From Pararhodobacter sp. (GTDB lineage: Bacteria; Pseudomonadota; Alphaproteobacteria; Rhodobacterales; Rhodobacteraceae), in NCBI GenBank assembly GCA_020832805.1, contig JAFIED010000269.1, positions 1 to 33,360 on the forward strand: a stretch of DNA of 33,360 nucleotides, in the 5' to 3' direction. Shown here piece after piece: positions 28,141-33,360 of this stretch. The notes beneath the pieces are model-generated. The model was not told the origin of the DNA and did no database searches. It saw nothing but the letters and a program-made list of their open reading frames with translations. A program made the translations under genes and the position numbers. The first letter of the stretch is position 1. Each line of letters opens with the position of its first letter.

Positions 28141-28653
28141 GTGAGTCTGAAAACCGAAGTGACATCGCACACCAAAAGCCTGCGCCGCTATGCGCTGGTT
28201 CTGACCCGTGATCCCGCCGCCGCGGATGATCTGGTGCAAGAGACCTTGCTGAAGGCGATCGACAAGGCCGACACCTGGCAACCGGGCACAAATCTGCGCC
28301 CGTGGTTGTTCCGCATCATGCACAACACCCATGTCAGCGACCTGCGCCGCGCGAAAACCCGCACGGATGCCGCGCCGGATCTGCCCGAACCGGTTGTGCA
28401 GGATCACCAGCATACCCAGCTTGAGCTGAAGCAGGTGCTGCAGGCGCTGGACCAGCTGCCAGAGGCACAGCGCAAGCCCATCATCCTGATCGCCCTGCGC
28501 GAGATGTCTTACGCAGAGGCCGCCCGCACGCTTGATGTGCCGCTGGGTACATTCATGTCGCGGCTGGGGCGCGGGCGTGAAGCCCTGCGCCGGATCGTTT
28601 CCGGCATCGCCTCGGGAAAGCTGGCGGTTCTGAGCAGAAAGGAAAGCCTCTGA
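28141..28653 (+). CDS. ECF-family RNA polymerase sigma factor
   Basis: sigma2 DPAAADDLVQETLLKAIDKADTWQPGTNLRPWLFRIMHN; sigma4 LREMSYAEAARTLDVPLGTFMSRLGRGREALRR; GTG start with ggagg 7 nt upstream. Confidence 0.9.
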   Translation: MSLKTEVTSHTKSLRRYALVLTRDPAAADDLVQETLLKAIDKADTWQPGTNLRPWLFRIMHNTHVSDLRRAKTRTDAAPDLPEPVVQDHQHTQLELKQVLQALDQLPEAQRKPIILIALREMSYAEAARTLDVPLGTFMSRLGRGREALRRIVSGIASGKLAVLSRKESL

Positions 28654-29456
28654 TGACCCAAGACACCCCCTCCGAACACGGCCTTGGGCTGGATGATGAC
28701 CTGATGGCCTATGTTGACGGCACCTTGTCGCCCGAAAGGATGGCGCAGGTCGAGGCCCGCCTTGCCCGTGATCCAGAGGCGCGCGCGGCAACGGCAAGCT
28801 GGCGCCACCACAACAACCTGATCCGGCAGATGGCACAGACCGCAGATGATCTGCCCACCGACATGCGCATTGCCGCGCTGGAACGCGAACTCGCCGCCAA
28901 GCTGCAGGCCCGCAAGCGCCGCGCCTTTCTGATGGGTCCTGCGCTTGGCCGGATCGCTGCAAGCGTATTGCTGTTTACCGCAGGGTGGGGCGCGCATGGG
29001 CTGTTCAGCGCGTCCACGACAATGACAGGCGCGGCGTATCCGCAGTTTGTTTCTGCCACGATGGCGGGACATTATGCGATGCGGCAGATTTCGATGCAGC
29101 AGGCCGAGTTCCAGGCCGACGAGATCGATACCGCGCTGGATTGGATATCGGCCCAGATGCAACGCAAGATCGACAGTCCGGAACTGCGTCGTCTGGGCTA
29201 TGAGGTCGAAAGCGCAAGGCTGCTGTCGACCGATGACGGCCCGCTCGCCATCTTCTATTTCCGCAACGAAGAGGGGAACAGCGTAACCGTTTCTGTCACG
29301 CCTCATGCACCCGATCAGCCGGATTACGCTTATCGCGTGGTTCGGCTGGAAACGGAAAGCATGGCCTACTGGACAGAGTCCGGACTGGATTATTCCGTGA
29401 TTGGCGATGTTGATGTCGGCCAGATCACAACGCTTGCAGCGGCCGTGCGAAATTGA
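28653..29456 (+). CDS. Transmembrane anti-sigma factor
   Basis: DDDLMAYVDGTLSPERMAQVEARLARDPEARA anti-sigma/zinc-finger-like N-terminus, one TM (IAASVLLFTAGWGAHGL); 1-nt overlap with sigma gene. Confidence 0.85.
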   Translation: MTQDTPSEHGLGLDDDLMAYVDGTLSPERMAQVEARLARDPEARAATASWRHHNNLIRQMAQTADDLPTDMRIAALERELAAKLQARKRRAFLMGPALGRIAASVLLFTAGWGAHGLFSASTTMTGAAYPQFVSATMAGHYAMRQISMQQAEFQADEIDTALDWISAQMQRKIDSPELRRLGYEVESARLLSTDDGPLAIFYFRNEEGNSVTVSVTPHAPDQPDYAYRVVRLETESMAYWTESGLDYSVIGDVDVGQITTLAAAVRN

Positions 29457-29463
29457 TCGTCTG

Positions 29464-29508
29464 TGCCTTGCATGCGCCGTGCCGGTGGTGCGGGGGCATG
29501 CAAAGGCA
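29464..29508. terminator. Imperfect hairpin between convergent anti-sigma and sbtB-like genes
   Basis: tgccttgcatgc ... gcatgcaaaggca (one-nt bulge). Confidence 0.5.
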
Positions 29509-29520
29509 GCACGGCGGGCC

Positions 29521-29835
29521 TCAGAACTTGCCTGCGCGCCAGACCTCGACCGGGGACAACCAGACGATGCCGGGCTGATTGGCCAGATACTGGGTGGTCA
29601 GGGTCCGGGCAATACTCTCGGCGGTGTCGCGGTCGCGCAGGACAGCCTCGATCTTGACGATGGCGAATTCGCGCACCAGCTGCGCGGCCTCGGCCCGGTG
29701 CAACCCGTGTGACCCGCAGCCGCCCCCGGGGAAGACCGACCAGCCGGTGACGCCCGCCTTGGTCAGCAGCTGTTCAACGGCAGGTTTCAGCAACCGTTCG
29801 ACAATCACGGTCAGTTTTACGGCAGATGTGGTCAT
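29521..29835 (-). CDS. sbtB: PII-like signalling protein, SbtB/CPII type
   Basis: KLTVIVERLLKPAVEQLLTKAGVTGWSVFPGGGCGSHG... PII-like fold pattern; directly downstream of an SbtA-type permease. Confidence 0.75.
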   Translation of the reverse strand: MTTSAVKLTVIVERLLKPAVEQLLTKAGVTGWSVFPGGGCGSHGLHRAEAAQLVREFAIVKIEAVLRDRDTAESIARTLTTQYLANQPGIVWLSPVEVWRAGKF

Positions 29836-29846
29836 GGTCAGGTCCC

Positions 29847-30839
29847 TCACAGGCTGAAGATGACGTCGGCCAGCGCGATCCACAGCGGGATCGACAACAG
29901 CGCGACGGGGGTGCCGATGCTGGTGGACGCGCCGATATAGGCCGCCGGATTGGCCGAGGGGATGGCCGCGCGCAGCGTCGGCGGGCCAGAGATGTCGGAA
30001 CTGGACGCGGCCATCACCGCCAGCAACACCACCCCGCCAGGTGAAAAGCCGGTCGCCAGATGCGCCAGATACCCCAGGCCGAAGCCCAGCGCCCCATGCA
30101 CCAGCGGCGCGGTCAGGCCATAGATGGCATAGACATGCGCCACGCGGCGCAATTCGGCCAGCCGGGCCCAGGCCTCCATCCCCATGATCAGCATCAGGAT
30201 CGACAGGAAGCCCCGGAACAGCGGGTCGTAGAAGCTGGCGAACACCGGGTCTGGCCGCGCGATCACGCCCAATACCAGCCCCAACCCCAGCGCCGACAGG
30301 GCCGAGCCGCGCAGGCTGTCAACGATGATCGCGCTGATCCGGGGCCGTACTTTGCCGCTTTTGCGGGCCAACTGGGCCAGCACGATGGCGGTGATCAGCG
30401 CGGGGATGTCCATGAACGGGTAAAGCGCGGGCACCCAGGCCTCGAAGCGCAGCCCGTCCTCTTCCATCAGCACCATCGCGGCGGCCAGCGTCGAGGCCGA
30501 GACGGCGCCAAACAGACCTGCCGTGGCGATCCCGTCCTCGGGGCGCGGGCCGGCGCGCGGCGCCAGCGTCAGCCGGCCGATCAGCACGATGACCACGCCC
30601 AGCACGCTGGCCGCCAGCGCCGGCAGCATGAGTTCGGACAGATCGGCCTCGCGGATGGCGATTCCGGCGCCAAGCCCGATCCGCAGCATCAGCACCACCA
30701 CGATGAATCGGTAGATGGCATCGGGGATGTCCAGCCGGCTGCCCAGCGCGGCAATGGCCATGCCCCCCAGCAGGAAGGCCAGCGTGGGCGATTGCAGCTG
30801 CCGCCCGAAGGCGGCCAGGAAGTCAAGGAACAGGTCCAT
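29847..30839 (-). CDS. sbtA: Sodium-dependent bicarbonate transport family permease (SbtA-like)
   Basis: LQSPTLAFLLGGMAIAALGSRLDIPDAIYRFIVVVLMLRIGLGAG; VMAASSSDISGPPTLRAAIPSANPAAYIGASTSIGTPVALLSIPLWI. Confidence 0.88.
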   Translation of the reverse strand: MDLFLDFLAAFGRQLQSPTLAFLLGGMAIAALGSRLDIPDAIYRFIVVVLMLRIGLGAGIAIREADLSELMLPALAASVLGVVIVLIGRLTLAPRAGPRPEDGIATAGLFGAVSASTLAAAMVLMEEDGLRFEAWVPALYPFMDIPALITAIVLAQLARKSGKVRPRISAIIVDSLRGSALSALGLGLVLGVIARPDPVFASFYDPLFRGFLSILMLIMGMEAWARLAELRRVAHVYAIYGLTAPLVHGALGFGLGYLAHLATGFSPGGVVLLAVMAASSSDISGPPTLRAAIPSANPAAYIGASTSIGTPVALLSIPLWIALADVIFSL

Positions 30840-30894
30840 GCGGATCTCCGGATGTCGGGGGCGATGGCGCGTACAGACACCGGAAATAGATGAA

Positions 30895-30913
30895 ATAAAA
30901 TTACATATTTTAT
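30895..30913. promoter_or_regulatory. ATAAAAT-tacat-ATTTTAT inverted repeat in sbtA/lysR intergenic region; candidate LysR binding site/promoter
   Basis: Perfect 7-bp half sites in a divergent promoter region. Confidence 0.55.
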
Positions 30914-30962
30914 GCTGGATCATGCTATCAGATAGAACAGTTGCGCAGCATGCGAAGGGTTC

Positions 30963-31832
30963 ATGGCCACACCCAACCTTCACCACCTGCGGCTGTTCCG
31001 CGCCGTGGCCCATGACGGCACGCTGACCGGGGCGGCGCGGCGGCTGAATCTGTCGCCTTCGGCGCTGTCGGCGCAGCTGCGTGCGCTGGAGGCGGCGCTG
31101 GGCCATGACCTGTTCGAGCGGCGCGGGCGCGGGCTGCTGATGACCGAGGCGGGGCGCATCGCGCTGGATCATGCCGACGCGATCTTTCGCACCGCCGAGG
31201 ATCTGACCGCGATCCTGCGCCAGCACGGTCCGGGGCGGCGGGCGCTGCGGGTGGGGGCGCTGGCCACGCTGTCACGCAATTTTCAGCTTGAATTCCTGCG
31301 CCCGGTCCTGGGGCGGGCGGATGTCGAGGTGGTGCTGCGTTCGGGCAGTCAGGCGGAATTGCTGCGCGGGTTGGAGGCATTGGCACAAGATGTGGTGCTG
31401 ACAAATCTGGCCCCGCCGCGCGATGCTGCCAGCCGCTATCTTGTGCATCGCATGGCCCAGCAGCCGGTCAGCCTGATCGGCACGCCCGCGCGGATCGGCA
31501 ATGCCATGCCGCTGTCGGCACGGTTGTCCGGGGCGCCCCTGATCCTGCCAGCCCCGGAAACGGCGCTGCGTGCGGGGTTTGATGCGCTTGTCTCGCGGTT
31601 GGGCATTGCCGTGTCGATCGTGGCAGAGGTGGATGACATGGCGATGATGCGGCTTCTGGTGCGGGAAGATGTCGGCCTGGCGGTCATTCCGCGGATTGTG
31701 GTGCAAGACGAGCTGGCGGCGGGTGTTCTGGCCGAGGCCGATGCCCTGCCGGACATGGAAGAGACATTTCTGGCCGTCACCCTGCAGCGCCGTTTTCCAA
31801 ACCCGGTGTTGGCCGACCTGTTGCGGGGCTGA
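30963..31832 (+). CDS. LysR family transcriptional regulator
   Basis: LHHLRLFRAVAHDGTLTGAARRLNLSPSALSAQLRALEAALGHDLFERRGRGLLMTEAG HTH; divergent from sbtAB. Confidence 0.92.
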   Translation: MATPNLHHLRLFRAVAHDGTLTGAARRLNLSPSALSAQLRALEAALGHDLFERRGRGLLMTEAGRIALDHADAIFRTAEDLTAILRQHGPGRRALRVGALATLSRNFQLEFLRPVLGRADVEVVLRSGSQAELLRGLEALAQDVVLTNLAPPRDAASRYLVHRMAQQPVSLIGTPARIGNAMPLSARLSGAPLILPAPETALRAGFDALVSRLGIAVSIVAEVDDMAMMRLLVREDVGLAVIPRIVVQDELAAGVLAEADALPDMEETFLAVTLQRRFPNPVLADLLRG

Positions 31833-32233
31833 ATGCCCCGCCATGGCCGCGCGCCCTGCGCGTCCTGAGGGCAGCACTGCATTGTCCGCCTGCCGGCACC
31901 CGGCATTTCGGCTCTCGATTGCTTGAGCTGATCGTAGTACAATTTTCTGGGCAGCGATCAACTTCCTGACCAGCGTCCCTCCACTCCACTGGATGATACT
32001 GGTTAGGCCACTATCCACACCGTCATGGAAACATTCTTCAGAGTGTCTGTTTCACCTTGCCGATATCCTTTGGTGGGTCTGGGGGAACGGCCCAGAACGT
32101 GAATCCTGCCCGCGCGGGACTTCCCAGGAACAACGCCGCGGCACCGCATTCAGTGTCTTTTCGCAAGTCCTGTCGCCCTCGATTGTGAGACGCTGACGCA
32201 CAGACAGTTCGAAGCTCTTGGGAGGAGACATCG

Positions 32234-33262
32234 ATGCGTACACCTTCGGCTCTTGCCGTGTCGGCGCTTGCGCTGGCGCTGACCGCTGGCCCGCTCGCGG
32301 CAGAAACCGTCCTGCGTTATTCGCAGTGGTTGCCGCCAACGCACCAGTTGCGGGTCAACGTCATCGACCCCTATCTGGAACGCTGGGCCGAGGTGACCGG
32401 CGGCGCTGTCCGCGTGGAACCGACGCCGGCGATTGTCGGTACCCTGGCCGGGCAGTTCGACACCGTGCTGGACGGTATCGTGGATATCGTCTTCATTCTG
32501 AACGGGGTGACGCCAGGCCGGCTGGACCTGCAGCAGGTGGGCGAGTTGCCATTCCTGGGCAACAGTGCAGAGGCCACGTCGGTCGCCTATTGGCGTACCT
32601 ATCAGGAGCGTTTGTCCCGTTACGGCGAATTCGACGGGGTGGTGCCGCTGGCGGTATTCACGCACGGACCAGGCGCGATATACCTCAACAGCGGCATCAT
32701 GACCTCGCTTGGCGACGTGCGCGGCAAGCGGTTGCGCGTCGGGTCCGAGGCCGTGGGCCGGTCGGTCAGTGCGCTGGGGGGCGTGCCGGTGCAGACGCCG
32801 CTGAACGAGATCTACGAGGTGTTGTCCACCGGCGTGGTCGATGGCGTGTTGATGAACCTGGAGGCGGCGCAAAGCTTCAACCTCATAGAGGTGCTGCCCG
32901 ATGCCTCGCAGATCCCCGGCGGCATCTACAACCTGACAATGTCGATCCTGATCAACGAGGATAGCTGGAACGCCTTGGCGCCCGAGCATCAGGAGGCAAT
33001 CATGGCGATCTCTGGCGAACCGCTGGTGCGGGAGTTGGGCCGATGGCAGGATCTGAACGATGAGGCCGGGATCGCCGCACTGGAGGCAGCGGGGCGCACC
33101 GTCGCGCCGATCTCCGACGAACTGGTCGCCGAAATGGAGGCAGCGTTGACCCCGGTGTTCAGCGCCTGGTTCGACCGTGCCCGGGAGTTGGGTGCCGAAG
33201 ACCCAGAGGCGATCCTTGAGGCCTTCCGAGCGCATGTGGCAGAGATTGAAGCCGAGATGTAA
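32234..33262 (+). CDS. TRAP transporter substrate-binding protein (DctP family)
   Basis: Signal peptide; TVLRYSQWLPPTHQLRVNVIDPYLERWAEVTGGAVRVEPTP; GIYNLTMSILINEDSWNALAPEHQEAI; SD ggagg upstream. Confidence 0.88.
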   Translation: MRTPSALAVSALALALTAGPLAAETVLRYSQWLPPTHQLRVNVIDPYLERWAEVTGGAVRVEPTPAIVGTLAGQFDTVLDGIVDIVFILNGVTPGRLDLQQVGELPFLGNSAEATSVAYWRTYQERLSRYGEFDGVVPLAVFTHGPGAIYLNSGIMTSLGDVRGKRLRVGSEAVGRSVSALGGVPVQTPLNEIYEVLSTGVVDGVLMNLEAAQSFNLIEVLPDASQIPGGIYNLTMSILINEDSWNALAPEHQEAIMAISGEPLVRELGRWQDLNDEAGIAALEAAGRTVAPISDELVAEMEAALTPVFSAWFDRARELGAEDPEAILEAFRAHVAEIEAEM

Positions 33263-33360
33263 GCGCGGATGAGCGGCGCCCGGGCGCCCCGGCGCCCCCC
33301 CCCCGCAAACGGGTAATCCCCAGGCCGGCGCTGTAGGGCGGGCCCCGCCCCCGCCGGGGC

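Overview
High-GC alphaproteobacterial (probably Rhodobacteraceae/Paracoccaceae-like) chromosomal segment, densely coding on both strands. Left to right: a 41-nt poly-C run that looks like an artefact; a cupin gene divergent from a GntR/FCD regulator; a catabolic-looking cluster of class-I glutamine amidotransferase-like hydrolase, cytochrome P450, glutamine-synthetase-like ligase and [2Fe-2S] ferredoxin; an RND efflux adaptor/pump pair; thioesterase; SDR; DUF1489; GYF/DUF805 membrane protein; B12-dependent ribonucleotide reductase (NrdJ); RsgA GTPase; an OLD-like AAA ATPase placed at the 3' end of an eight-gene Mrp/Mbh-type antiporter operon; a small DUF1127-like gene; DUF2333; an ECF sigma/anti-sigma pair; an SbtA-type bicarbonate transporter with a PII-like SbtB/CPII protein and a divergent LysR; and a TRAP (DctP) binding protein. 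No rRNA, tRNA, CRISPR or intact transposase was recognised. The most interesting items are the P450/GS-like/amidotransferase/ferredoxin cluster (possible secondary-amine or gamma-glutamyl pathway), the OLD-like ATPase with a degenerate TOPRIM-like tail coupled to the Mrp operon, the non-canonical Mrp complex with three antiporter-like subunits, and repeated pairs of tandem hairpins. All family assignments come from reading motifs by eye; no database search was run.
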